A stretch of DNA of 38,080 nt from an uncultured Bacteroidales bacterium (GTDB lineage: Bacteria; Bacteroidota; Bacteroidia; Bacteroidales; Paludibacteraceae), in assembly GCA_946184695.1 (NCBI GenBank), contig CAMHGK010000005.1, positions 1-38,080 of the forward strand, written 5' to 3'. The notes below the pieces were generated by a model that had not been told where the DNA came from, searched no databases, and saw only the letters and a list, made by a program, of their open reading frames with translations. Position numbers and translations under genes: made by a program. Of the stretch, positions 1 through 9,516 are shown in pieces (position 1 is the stretch's first letter; each line of letters opens with the position of its first letter).

Positions 1-25
1 GGAGACCATGCGGATAGAATGCCCA

Positions 26-129
26 ATTGGTGATTGGTGATTGGTGATTGGTGATTGGTGATTGGTGATTTGTAATTTGTTATTTGTGATTGTTATTTGT
101 GATTTGTGATTGATAATTGATAATATTTT
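26..129 (+). repeat. 7-bp-period tandem array (ATTGGTG x6, then ATTTGTN/ATTGATA variants) ending at the fmt start codon
   Basis: Direct reading: ATTGGTG units at 26,33,40,47,54,61, then ATTTGTA, ATTTGTT, ATTTGTG, ATTGTT (6 nt), ATTTGTG, ATTTGTG, ATTGATA, ATTGATA, ATATTTT, then ATG at 130. Confidence 0.95.
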
Positions 130-1077
130 ATGGATAAGAGATTAAGGATAGTATATATGGGTACGCCGGAGTTTGCTCAGTATGTACTCAGTGTGCTTGT
201 GGAGCGCGGTTATAATATAGTAGGAGTGGTAACCATGCCCGACAAGCCTGCGGGCAGAGGCAACAAACTCCAGCAATCGGCGGTCAAGCGCTATGCCGTG
301 GACCATGGTCTTAAGCTTCTGCAGCCCGAGAAGCTCAAGGACGAGCAGTTCTTAGAGCAGCTCCGCTCCCTCGAAGCCGACTTGCAGGTAGTGGTGGCAT
401 TCCGGATGCTGCCCGAGGTGGTATGGGCCATGCCCCGCTGCGGCACCTTCAACCTTCACGCTTCACTGCTGCCACAATATCGTGGTGCTGCGCCTATCAA
501 CTGGGCTATCATCAACGGGGAGACGCAGACCGGCGTCACCACCTTCATGCTTCGCCACCAGATTGACACCGGCGATATGATACTTCAGGAGAGTATTCCC
601 ATAGGCGAAGACGACGATGCCGGCACAATACATGACCGACTGATGACGCTGGGCGCAGAACTCGTTTGCCGCACCATTGACATGATAGAGCAGGGCAAAC
701 TGCAAACCACGCCCCAGCCTACCCTGCCCGAAGACCAGATGCGTCCGGCACCTAAGATATTCACCGAGACCTGCCAAATCGACTTCGGCCGCACTGCCCG
801 CGAGGTGCATAACCTCGTGCGTGGGTTGTCGCCGCATCCCGCAGCCTGGTGCATGCTCAACCTCGGCGGCGAACTCCGACAAGTGAAGATCTACAAAACC
901 GCCATCAGTACGGCACCTGTTGGTGACACCGCCATAGGAGAGGTGCAGACTGACGGCAAGAGATACCTCAGGGTGCGCTGCAAGGACGCCATGCTCGACA
1001 TAGTGGAACTGCAACTGCCTGCAAAAAAACGCATGAACATCAAAGACGCTCTCAACGGGCTGAAACTCAACAACTGA
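130..1077 (+). CDS. fmt: Methionyl-tRNA formyltransferase
   Basis: N-terminal RIVYMGTPEFA, FNLHASLLPQYRGAAPINWAI and DTGDMI motifs; 315 aa. Confidence 0.97.
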   Translation: MDKRLRIVYMGTPEFAQYVLSVLVERGYNIVGVVTMPDKPAGRGNKLQQSAVKRYAVDHGLKLLQPEKLKDEQFLEQLRSLEADLQVVVAFRMLPEVVWAMPRCGTFNLHASLLPQYRGAAPINWAIINGETQTGVTTFMLRHQIDTGDMILQESIPIGEDDDAGTIHDRLMTLGAELVCRTIDMIEQGKLQTTPQPTLPEDQMRPAPKIFTETCQIDFGRTAREVHNLVRGLSPHPAAWCMLNLGGELRQVKIYKTAISTAPVGDTAIGEVQTDGKRYLRVRCKDAMLDIVELQLPAKKRMNIKDALNGLKLNN

Positions 1078-1126
1078 TAACCGCTAATCTACGGGCTGAA
1101 ACTCGACAACTGATAAATGCTAACTC
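1055..1126 (+). repeat. 36-bp tandem duplication spanning the fmt stop codon
   Basis: ACGGGCTGAAACTCAACAACTGATAACCGCTAATCT followed directly by ACGGGCTGAAACTCGACAACTGATAAATGCTAACTC. Confidence 0.9.
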
Positions 1127-1158
1127 TGACCCATGGTTAGGGAATTAGCACCTACCAC

Positions 1159-1695
1159 ATGAATCCATACGACCTAATTGATAAATACTATGGTGCCACA
1201 CCGCTGCTCAGGCATGTGTTGGTGGTTCATTCGGAGCAGGTTCGCGACCTCGCCTTGCAGATTGTGGACCGCCATCCGGAGTTGCATGCCGACCGAGAGT
1301 TCGTTGAGCAGGCTGCCATGCTCCACGACATCGGCATCTTCTACTGCTACGCTCCTAAGATCTACTGCTTCGGACCGCACCACTACATCGAGCACGGCTA
1401 TTTAGGTGCCGAGTTGCTTCGTCGCGAAGGGTTGCCCAGACATGCACGAGTGGCGGAGCGACACACAGGTTCGGGCATCACCATCGAGCAAATCATTCGC
1501 GAAGAGTTACCGCTGCCCGAAGTGAATTTCTGCCCGGAAACTGTAGAAGAGAAGATAGTATGCTATGCCGATAAGTTCTTCTCAAAGTCGCACTTAGGCG
1601 AACAGACGGCTTACGAAAAAATCAGATACAACATCTGGAAGTACGGACACGATGCCATAGTCCGTTTCGACGAGATGGAGCGAATGTTTCGTTGA
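1159..1695 (+). CDS. HD-domain metal-dependent phosphohydrolase
   Basis: LLRHVLVVHSEQVRDLAL...EQAAMLHDIGIF: H...HD pattern typical of HDIG proteins. Confidence 0.85.
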   Translation: MNPYDLIDKYYGATPLLRHVLVVHSEQVRDLALQIVDRHPELHADREFVEQAAMLHDIGIFYCYAPKIYCFGPHHYIEHGYLGAELLRREGLPRHARVAERHTGSGITIEQIIREELPLPEVNFCPETVEEKIVCYADKFFSKSHLGEQTAYEKIRYNIWKYGHDAIVRFDEMERMFR

Positions 1696-1725
1696 GACCG
1701 CAGAACGGCGAGAGGTGCAACACTT

Positions 1726-3132
1726 CTAATGGAACTTATGTGAGAAACCTACCGACACAAACTCCTTGAATTGGATTTTGGCTCGCTCGTCGTTAGGCAG
1801 AATGACGGTGTTGTCGTAGCGAGGGTGCAGCGACACACGAGTGGAGAAATAGCGGTTGATGATAAAATTGCAATTGACTTCCAAATCAATTTCCACCTTA
1901 CGATAATTAGTATAGAGATAGAACTTAGAGTCTAATTCTATTTCCCGCAGCGGCTTATATTTCCACTCGACACGCATTGAGCTACCTACTTCGTTGAGTA
2001 TGTTTCTCCCCTTAGGTATGCTATATGTGGTAGGTTGTGAATATACCGTGTCTAATGCATATACGAGTTTGTATGCCACCGGCGAGAATACTATTGACAG
2101 GCCTTTGACCGGTTTATAGTCGAGACCGGCAGTCATATTGAAGCGGACGGGCGTGAGTGGGCCGGTTTTGAGTTCGCGTGTGTTGTCGGTCCAGGTCTCG
2201 AACAAGTGTGTCTGCAGTTCTGCCGACATCGAGTAGTAGAGTTTTTCGTAGATCTTATATCCGAATTTGGTGTATAGCTTGAGCAGGTCGTCGTTCATAT
2301 TGACATCCCTGAGCGAATCGCCCACCACGGTATTGACGCCTGCGCGCCATTCGCCGGAGTTTTCCCATGAAACCTTATCCGACTTATAGTTGATAAATCC
2401 TTGCGCTATAGCGAGCAGGGCAAAGTTGGAGTTGCCCCCTGCATACCAGTTTTTCGAGACGTAGTTCTGCGTCAGTTGCAGCATCAGTGTCGCCTGCTTG
2501 ACCCAGGGTGAGTTGCGGGTTCTGACAAGTCGTCTGAGGTTCTCGCGGTCCTCCACTTCGTCCTTTACCAATGCTTTTTCCTCGAAATAGTTAGGTTCTT
2601 CTGTCACCGTCACCGTCTCGGCATCAACGAAAAGCGTGGGGTCGTAGGTCCCGTTGTAAAGTTCGGCGCCATGCGCGGTGAGATAGCGTTGTGCCCCGCG
2701 ATATAGTTTCCAGACCGTGAAGCTCTTGGTGGACATATCGTCTGCCACCATCTCCGACGACGACTTTCTCAGCGGCACATACACCATAGGTATCGCCATC
2801 GGGCTATAGGGGAAAGCACGCGCTGCGGAGTCGATACGTAGCGAGTCGGCATACCCCACATGAAACGGATCGGCAGTGGTGGGTTCGAGTATGCTCCTGC
2901 GGCGGCGGATAGAGTCGCGTTGCGCCTGCAACCGACGCTGCTGAGCCATTTGTTCCAAATACGCCGAATCGGTGCTCGTGACTATAAGAGCGATGGTAGT
3001 GCTATCAGGCAATGTAGCAGCGATGGTAGCGCTATCGGGCAATGTAGCTGCTACAGAGTCAGTATAGACGCCATGTGCACAAACAAGCGTTTGTGCACAT
3101 AGCAAAAAGCATATTGTTGTCAGGTGTTTCAA
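1726..3132 (-). CDS. DUF3078-like outer membrane/envelope protein
   Basis: N-terminal signal-like sequence; beta-rich C-terminal half (WVKQATLMLQLTQNYVSKNWYAGGNSNFALLAIAQGFINYKSDKVSWENSGEWRAGVN) typical of Bacteroidetes DUF3078. Confidence 0.75.
   Translation of the reverse strand: MKHLTTICFLLCAQTLVCAHGVYTDSVAATLPDSATIAATLPDSTTIALIVTSTDSAYLEQMAQQRRLQAQRDSIRRRRSILEPTTADPFHVGYADSLRIDSAARAFPYSPMAIPMVYVPLRKSSSEMVADDMSTKSFTVWKLYRGAQRYLTAHGAELYNGTYDPTLFVDAETVTVTEEPNYFEEKALVKDEVEDRENLRRLVRTRNSPWVKQATLMLQLTQNYVSKNWYAGGNSNFALLAIAQGFINYKSDKVSWENSGEWRAGVNTVVGDSLRDVNMNDDLLKLYTKFGYKIYEKLYYSMSAELQTHLFETWTDNTRELKTGPLTPVRFNMTAGLDYKPVKGLSIVFSPVAYKLVYALDTVYSQPTTYSIPKGRNILNEVGSSMRVEWKYKPLREIELDSKFYLYTNYRKVEIDLEVNCNFIINRYFSTRVSLHPRYDNTVILPNDERAKIQFKEFVSVGFSHKFH
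2989..3048 (-). repeat. 30-bp in-frame tandem duplication in the N-terminal region of the DUF3078-like gene
   Basis: Two 30-bp units differing at two positions, giving ATLPDSATIAATLPDSTTIA. Confidence 0.85.
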
Positions 3133-3139
3133 TCAGTAG

Positions 3140-4054
3140 TTATTTATTTTTCTTTGTTTTAGGGAACGTCAGTTTCTCAGGCGGTGTAGTCAGCGCGTGA
3201 TAAATAAGATACCCACCCCAGACTATAAACGGCAGCGAGAGCCATTGCCCCATGTTCAGCAGCATAGTCTGCTCAAAGGCCTCTTGGTCGAGCTTCATAA
3301 ACTCAAGTCCGAAGCGTGTCAGGAAGATTATCACGAGGAACACTCCGAATATCAGCCCCTGACGCTCGTATGCCTTAGCCTTCCAATAGAGCAGCCATGT
3401 CACCACGAATGCCACCATACAATAAAGCATTTCGTAGATTTGTGTCGGGTGGCACGGAAGAGGATTACCCGCAGCATCGCAGGGCACTTGCGGGTCGTTG
3501 AGGAACAGAAAGCCCCACGGCATGGTTGTGGGATTGCCGTAGATCTCAGAGTTCAGCAGATTGCCCAAGCGAATACAGGTGGCAGTGATACATACGCCGA
3601 TGACTAGTTTGTCGAATATCCAAACTATGCCCGTATGGAAATGCTTGCGGCTGAGCAGCCAGGCTGCAAATATAAGTCCGAAAGCACCTCCGTGCGACGA
3701 GAGCCCGCCCTGCCAAATCTTCAGCAGTTCGAGCGGATGCTCGATATAGGGGTTGCGATAATTGATGTTCCATGCGAAGATCTGTATCGGTTCAAGTCCG
3801 AGTTCGCTCACATGATGCCATTCGTAGAACAGGCAGTGTCCCAAGCGGGCACCTATTATCACGCCGAGCACCATATAGACAAACAGGTGGTCGATCCATT
3901 CTTCAGGACATCCCTCGTTCTGATAGAGCTTCTTCTCAATCAGATAGCATACATAGATACCTAATGCCCAGAGTATGCCGTACCAGCGTATCTGCCAGCC
4001 GAATAAGGAAAAGGCTACGGGGTCAACGGTCCAAGTTATAAACAGGTCAATCAT
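3140..4054 (-). CDS. lgt: Prolipoprotein diacylglyceryl transferase
   Basis: IRWYGILWALGI, GARLGHCLFYEWHH, GGLSSHGGAFG, IRLGNLLNSEIYGNPT and HPTQIYE motifs. Confidence 0.96.
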   Translation of the reverse strand: MIDLFITWTVDPVAFSLFGWQIRWYGILWALGIYVCYLIEKKLYQNEGCPEEWIDHLFVYMVLGVIIGARLGHCLFYEWHHVSELGLEPIQIFAWNINYRNPYIEHPLELLKIWQGGLSSHGGAFGLIFAAWLLSRKHFHTGIVWIFDKLVIGVCITATCIRLGNLLNSEIYGNPTTMPWGFLFLNDPQVPCDAAGNPLPCHPTQIYEMLYCMVAFVVTWLLYWKAKAYERQGLIFGVFLVIIFLTRFGLEFMKLDQEAFEQTMLLNMGQWLSLPFIVWGGYLIYHALTTPPEKLTFPKTKKNK

Positions 4055-4098
4055 GCAATAATACGTAAACTGCTAATAATTGATTCATTCTGCGCCGG

Positions 4099-7000
4099 CT
4101 AAACATTGGCATTGGCACCTATAGCACCGTGGCAGTTTTTATACTTCTTGCCTGAGCCGCACGGGCATGGGTCGTTGCGCCCGATCTTAGGTTCTTGGCG
4201 CCGTATCGGCTCCGGTCGTTGCTGGTCGCGTGTGTCGCGTCCGGCAGCGGCTTGCTGTGCGCGCTCGGCGGCAGTGCCCACATGATCTTTGCGGGTGCGG
4301 TAGCGCGACATGTCGGTGCGTCGCTGCTGCTGTGCCTGCTGAGCCTCTTGTCCTTCGCGGGTATAGAGTTGTCCGCGCAGCAAGATAGCTATGGCGCGGC
4401 GGTTGAACGATGCCATCATCTCCTGATACAAGTTGAACGACTCGAGTTTGTAGATGAGTAGCGGGTCTTTCTGCTCGTAAGAAGCGTTCTGTGCCGACTG
4501 CTTGAGGTCGTCCAAACGGCGGAGATGTTCTTTCCACTCGTCATCGAGGATATGCAGCAGGACGAACTTCTCGAACTCCTTAATCACCTCTTTGGCTTCG
4601 TTGTCACAAGCGCGCTTGAGGTTGACGACCAACGGATAGACGCGTTTTCCGTCGGTCATGTCGATACGTATGTACTCGTACATCTGTCCGCGGTTCTCAA
4701 ATACGTTCTTGATAACCGGATAGGTGATTTTGGCAAGTGCGTCCATCTTGCGTTTGAAGGTCTCGAGAGCAGCTTCCGACAACTGGTCAACGAGTTTCTG
4801 TGTGCGTGCTTCGCGGAACTCCTGCTCTGAGAACGGAGGTTCCATAGCAAACACCTTAAGGACATCGGCACTGAGACTCTCGTAGTCGAGCGAGTCGCGC
4901 CATTCGTTGATGATGGTCTCGGCGGTGTCGTATATCATGTTGGTGATATCCACTCCCAATCGTTCCCCCATGAGTGCGTGGTGACGACGAGCATAGATCA
5001 CGTTACGCTGTTTGTTCATCACATCGTCGTATTCGAGCAGTCGCTTACGGATACCGAAGTTGTTCTCCTCCACTTTCTTCTGCGCACGTTCAATAGAGCT
5101 TGAAATCATGCTATGCTCAATCATGTCGCCTTCTTGGAAACCCATGCGGTCCATGAGTCCTGCTATTCTGTCGGAGCCGAACATACGCATCAGGTCGTCG
5201 TCGAGCGAAACATAGAATACCGAAGATCCCGGGTCACCCTGACGACCGGAACGTCCGCGCAACTGGCGGTCAACGCGGCGGCTCTCGTGACGCTCGGTCC
5301 CTATGATGGCAAGACCGCCTGCCTCGCGCACCTCGGGTGTGAGCTTGATATCCGTACCACGGCCTGCCATGTTGGTAGCGATAGTGACAACTCCCTTGCG
5401 ACCTGCCTCCGCCACAATCATAGCCTCTTTCTGGTGCAGTTTGGCATTGAGTACGTTGTGCTTGATATTCCGCATCTTGAGCATTCGTGCAAGCAACTCA
5501 CTTGTCTCCACCGAGGTGGTACCCACAAGCACAGGTCTGCCCAGTTCTGTCAAACGGACAATCTCATCTATTATAGCATTGTATTTCTCGCGCTTGGTGC
5601 GATAGATACGGTCGTTCATATCCACGCGGATAACGGGTTTGTTGGTCGGGATGACCACCACATCGAGTTTGTAGATATTCCAGAACTCGCCCGCCTCTGT
5701 CTCGGCAGTACCGGTCATACCGGCGAGTTTGTTGTACATGCGGAAGTAGTTCTGCAAGGTGATGGTAGCAAAGGTCTGGGTGGCATCTTCCACCTTGACG
5801 TTCTCTTTTGCCTCAACGGCCTGGTGCAAACCATCCGACCAGCGGCGTCCCTCCATGATACGGCCGGTCTGCTCATCCACTATCTTCACTTGGTTGTCGT
5901 CGATGATATAATCCACGTCCTTTTCAAATAGCGTATAAGCCTTGAGCAGTTGGTTGACTGTATGTACGCGCTCTGCCTTGATGGCATAGTTTTCGAGCAG
6001 TTCGTCTTTCTTCTGCTGCTTCTCGGCAGCCGACATATTCTCTTTCTCAAGTTCAGCCATCTCAGAGCCCACATCGGGAAGTACGAAGAACTGCGGGTCG
6101 TCAGTCTTGCCCGTCAGAGCATCTATACCTTTGTCTGTCAGGTCTATCTGCTTGAATTTCTCGTCGATGACGAAATAGAGTTCGTCGGTGGCAATGTGCA
6201 TATTCTTGCTGTTTTCCTGCATGAAGAACTCCTCGGTCTTTTGCAGGCGCACCTTGTTGCCGGGTTCCGAGAGGAACTTAATGAGTGCCTTGCTCTTAGG
6301 CATACCTTTGTATGCACGGAAGAGAGCAAGGTCGCCTTCTTCAGCCACCTTTTTATCCTCCGAAGGCATCTTCTGGCGTGCCTCGGCAAGTAGTTTGGTG
6401 GTCAGAGTGTTCTGCATTTTCACAAGCTGTTCTACACGGTCTTTGTACTCGTTGTAGTACTGGTCCTCGCCACGTTCTACGGCACCTGAGATGATGAGTG
6501 GTGTACGGGCATCGTCGATGAGCACTGAGTCCACCTCATCCACAATGGCATAGTTGTGCGAACGCTGAACGAGGTCCTGCGGCGAGAATGCCATATTGTC
6601 GCGAAGGTAGTCGAAACCGAACTCGTTGTTAGTACCGAAAGTGATATCGCATGCATAGGCATGGCGTCGCTCGTCGGAGTTGGGCTTGTAGCGGTCGATG
6701 CAGTCCACCGACAGTCCGTGGAACATATAGAGCGGTCCCATCCACTCGGAGTCGCGTCGGGCGAGGTAGTCGTTGACGGTCACCACATGCACGCCCTCGT
6801 GGGTCATGGCGTTAAGGAAAACGGGCAGGGTGGCCACGAGGGTCTTACCCTCACCGGTTGCCATCTCGGCTATCTTACCTTGATGCAGCACCACGCCACC
6901 GATGAGCTGAACGTCGTAATGAATCATGTCCCATGTCACTTCATTACCTCCGGCTTGCCAATGGTTCTGATAGACGGCTTTGTCACCATCGATGCAGATG

Positions 7001-7434
7001 AAGTCGTGACCGGCGGCGGCAAGGTCGCGGTCGAACTGTGTGGCTGTCACCTCAAGTCGCTCGTTCTGTGTGAAACGGCGGGCTGTGGATTTTACGATGG
7101 CAAACACCTCGGGGAGGATGTTGTCGAGCACCTCGGCATATTTATTTTTTATCTGCTTGTCAAGATTATCGATTTCCTGATATATCTTTTCGCGCTTTTC
7201 TATCTCAATAGTCTCCACTTGCTCACGCAGTTCACGCTGACGCTCCTTCTCTGCCGCCACCGACTCGGCTATCTGCTCCATGAGCACCTGAGTGCGATGG
7301 CGAAGCTCGTCATGCGATAGTGCATCTATCTGAGGATATACGGCTTTAATTTTTTCTACATACGGCCTGATGGCCTTCATGTCGCGTTGCGACTTGTTGC
7401 CAAACAACTTACTAATAAACTCTACAAAACCCAT
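4099..7434 (-). CDS. secA: Preprotein translocase ATPase SecA
   Basis: [63 protein letters not shown] and C-terminal [17 protein letters not shown] zinc motif; 1111 aa. Confidence 0.99.
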   Translation of the reverse strand: MGFVEFISKLFGNKSQRDMKAIRPYVEKIKAVYPQIDALSHDELRHRTQVLMEQIAESVAAEKERQRELREQVETIEIEKREKIYQEIDNLDKQIKNKYAEVLDNILPEVFAIVKSTARRFTQNERLEVTATQFDRDLAAAGHDFICIDGDKAVYQNHWQAGGNEVTWDMIHYDVQLIGGVVLHQGKIAEMATGEGKTLVATLPVFLNAMTHEGVHVVTVNDYLARRDSEWMGPLYMFHGLSVDCIDRYKPNSDERRHAYACDITFGTNNEFGFDYLRDNMAFSPQDLVQRSHNYAIVDEVDSVLIDDARTPLIISGAVERGEDQYYNEYKDRVEQLVKMQNTLTTKLLAEARQKMPSEDKKVAEEGDLALFRAYKGMPKSKALIKFLSEPGNKVRLQKTEEFFMQENSKNMHIATDELYFVIDEKFKQIDLTDKGIDALTGKTDDPQFFVLPDVGSEMAELEKENMSAAEKQQKKDELLENYAIKAERVHTVNQLLKAYTLFEKDVDYIIDDNQVKIVDEQTGRIMEGRRWSDGLHQAVEAKENVKVEDATQTFATITLQNYFRMYNKLAGMTGTAETEAGEFWNIYKLDVVVIPTNKPVIRVDMNDRIYRTKREKYNAIIDEIVRLTELGRPVLVGTTSVETSELLARMLKMRNIKHNVLNAKLHQKEAMIVAEAGRKGVVTIATNMAGRGTDIKLTPEVREAGGLAIIGTERHESRRVDRQLRGRSGRQGDPGSSVFYVSLDDDLMRMFGSDRIAGLMDRMGFQEGDMIEHSMISSSIERAQKKVEENNFGIRKRLLEYDDVMNKQRNVIYARRHHALMGERLGVDITNMIYDTAETIINEWRDSLDYESLSADVLKVFAMEPPFSEQEFREARTQKLVDQLSEAALETFKRKMDALAKITYPVIKNVFENRGQMYEYIRIDMTDGKRVYPLVVNLKRACDNEAKEVIKEFEKFVLLHILDDEWKEHLRRLDDLKQSAQNASYEQKDPLLIYKLESFNLYQEMMASFNRRAIAILLRGQLYTREGQEAQQAQQQRRTDMSRYRTRKDHVGTAAERAQQAAAGRDTRDQQRPEPIRRQEPKIGRNDPCPCGSGKKYKNCHGAIGANANV

Positions 7435-7583
7435 TTTTAGTTTTTATATATTTGGTTAGTTATTACAATGATTTCTTTTGTTGAACAGCCAAGCGTTCCC
7501 GTTGTATTGTTAGGCGGTGCTGCTGATTTACCTTTTCAAAGCCCATGCCAGATAACATCAATGCCATGTGGCATGCCAAAATG

Positions 7584-8405
7584 TCATACCATGTGAGTTT
7601 GCCTATAGGCATCAGCGGCTTTCTTGACTGAGCCATGCAGCAGCAAGAGCTGGTGAGCTCTGCCGTATTCAAGTCCGAGTTCTTCAACAAGCATACGTGT
7701 TCCACGGTCAACAAGCTTGCTGTTTGACAGTTGCATATTGACCATCCTGTTGCCCTGCACTCTTCCCAAACGAATCATGGTGGTGGTGGTTATCATGTTG
7801 AGTACAAGCTTTTGCGCCGTTCCTGACTTGAGTCGGGTGGAGCCGGTGACAAACTCAGGTCCGACGATGACCTCGATAGGTATCTGTGCTTCGTGTGCCA
7901 CAGGTGAGTCGGGGTTGCATGATATGCTGGCGGTAAGACAGCCCGCCTCGCGCGCATGACGGAGTGCGCCAATGACGTATGGAGTAGTGCCCGAAGCGGC
8001 TATGCCGATAACTGTGTCCGTCGGACCGACATTTCTATATTGGAGTTCGAGCCATCCCTTATCAGGATCATCTTCTGCCCTCTCTACAGGGTTACGCAGT
8101 GCCGTTTCGCCGCCCGCTATAAGTCCGACAACGCAGGTGGGAGGCATACCAAAGGTAGGAGGTATCTCGCTTGCGTCGAGTACTCCCAACCTGCCTGATG
8201 TGCCGGCTCCTAAATAGAAAATCCGCCCACCCTTACGCATGCGCGGCACTATCTGCTCTACCAAAGATTCTATCTGAGGTATCGCCTCGCGAACCGCCAA
8301 TGCCACCTTCTGGTCCTCTTCGTTCATCTCGTATAGCAAGTCGTGAACCGACTTTTGGTCGAGATTGTCATGCAACGACGGCTGTTCTGTTATTTTTTCG
8401 AACAT
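7584..8405 (-). CDS. murQ: N-acetylmuramic acid 6-phosphate etherase
   Basis: YLGAGTSGRLGVLDASEIPPTFG, IAASGTTPYVIGAL and NMITTTTMIRLGRVQGNRMVNMQLSN motifs. Confidence 0.96.
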   Translation of the reverse strand: MFEKITEQPSLHDNLDQKSVHDLLYEMNEEDQKVALAVREAIPQIESLVEQIVPRMRKGGRIFYLGAGTSGRLGVLDASEIPPTFGMPPTCVVGLIAGGETALRNPVERAEDDPDKGWLELQYRNVGPTDTVIGIAASGTTPYVIGALRHAREAGCLTASISCNPDSPVAHEAQIPIEVIVGPEFVTGSTRLKSGTAQKLVLNMITTTTMIRLGRVQGNRMVNMQLSNSKLVDRGTRMLVEELGLEYGRAHQLLLLHGSVKKAADAYRQTHMV

Positions 8406-8450
8406 ATATACTTATGTAAGAGTTCCTTAATTTTAGCTTCATCATCAGCT

Positions 8451-9302
8451 CTACGCGCCGTGGTATTTCTTCAGACCGGGCATCGGCGACTGCAATATCT
8501 TGCCGCAACTTATACCGTTGTCTGCAAGTACTTTCTTGAGTACATCTTGGTAATAATAAGCTATCGAGCCGACAAATCCCACTTCCAACTCCGGTGGATA
8601 CTGCTTGAGTATGCGCTTGGCAAGTTCATCAAAATGGTCGCATACAAGTTTATATATCAACGGATTGCTTATATTTTCCGCACAGAAGCGCGAGAAAGCG
8701 GCAAGGTAGCGGCTCGGGAAAGTCTTGCGATAGACGCTTTCTATTATTTCTGCCTGCGAGGTATGATACTGATCAAGGAACTTCTGCTTGAGCTCATCGC
8801 TAAGTTGGTCTTTCAGCAGGTCTGACACCAATCGTCTGCCAAGCACCGCTCCCGAGCCCTCGTCGCCTAAGATAAAGCCTAAAGCAGGTACGTTTTTTGT
8901 AAACTTCTCGCCATCATAAAGACATGAGTTAGAGCCCGTTCCGAGTATGCAAACTACACCCGGTTCCTTGCCGAGCAGGGCGCGTGCAGCCCCCACCATA
9001 TCGCTATACACTTCCACATGCACCTGAGCGGTTGAGCGGAAGCATGACTGCAAGGCTTGAGCTACAAGAGGCGATTTTTCGGGCGTACACCCTGCCCCAT
9101 AGAAATAAATCTCATCTATCGAACCCACCCACATCAGGTGAGAAATTTGCGGAAGCAGCTGATTGAGAATTGAGTTTTTCATTCCGTCAACAGTCTGATG
9201 GAAGGGGTTAAGACCATCCGTCTGAAACTCCTCTGACTGTCCGCTTTTGGTCAGCAGGCACCACTGGGTCTTAGTAGAGCCGCTATCTGCTATTAGTATC
9301 AT
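8451..9302 (-). CDS. BadF/BadG-type N-acetylglucosamine/N-acetylmuramate kinase
   Basis: ADSGSTKTQWCL N-terminal phosphate motif, GVVCILGTGSNSCLYDG, GFILGDEGSGAVLGR; next to murQ. Confidence 0.88.
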   Translation of the reverse strand: MILIADSGSTKTQWCLLTKSGQSEEFQTDGLNPFHQTVDGMKNSILNQLLPQISHLMWVGSIDEIYFYGAGCTPEKSPLVAQALQSCFRSTAQVHVEVYSDMVGAARALLGKEPGVVCILGTGSNSCLYDGEKFTKNVPALGFILGDEGSGAVLGRRLVSDLLKDQLSDELKQKFLDQYHTSQAEIIESVYRKTFPSRYLAAFSRFCAENISNPLIYKLVCDHFDELAKRILKQYPPELEVGFVGSIAYYYQDVLKKVLADNGISCGKILQSPMPGLKKYHGA

Positions 9303-9385
9303 ATCTTGAAAATTAGAAATATCGCTAATCCTTGATTATCGATTCCAAAGCATGCGCCTGCGGGGCATGCCTCGAAAGGACGCCG

Positions 9386-9393
9386 CAAAGTTA
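9386..9393 (-). promoter_or_regulatory. Candidate Bacteroidetes promoter (-7 TAACTTTG) for the kinase-murQ transcript
   Basis: Minus strand reads TAACTTTGC, matching TAnnTTTG; a weaker TTAG lies 20 nt upstream. Confidence 0.6.
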
Positions 9394-9430
9394 CAAAAAT
9401 AATTTCACACTATCTAATTATATTATTTTT

Positions 9431-9461
9431 TTTGCCAATTTAAGCAAAAAGCTTAACTTTG
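9431..9461 (+). promoter_or_regulatory. Candidate Bacteroidetes promoter TTTG-N19-TAACTTTG for the NagB-like/PIG-L gene
   Basis: TTTG at 9431-9434 and TAACTTTG at 9454-9461; start codon about 55 nt downstream. Confidence 0.75.
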
Positions 9462-9516
9462 TGCCGATTCTAAGCCAGCCCTTTCAGAGTCATAAAACCC
9501 AAATTCACCACACATA

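Noticed and set aside
26-129. Possible CRISPR or phage-type repeat at the window start
   Set aside because: Contiguous 7-bp units with no spacers and no cas genes in the window.
463-1014. 183-aa minus-strand ORF opposite fmt
   Set aside because: Antisense to a confidently identified gene; no recognisable motifs.
5113-5931. 272-aa ORF on + strand antisense to secA (also 6556-7320, 254 aa, and other + strand ORFs in 4195-7320)
   Set aside because: Lies entirely opposite the conserved SecA coding sequence; composition is that of a shadow ORF and no domain motif is recognisable.
7463-7714. Minus-strand ORF overlapping the 3' end of murQ, suggesting a frameshifted MurQ tail
   Set aside because: MurQ at 273 aa already contains its conserved C-terminal sequence; the overlapping frame has no MurQ-like motifs.
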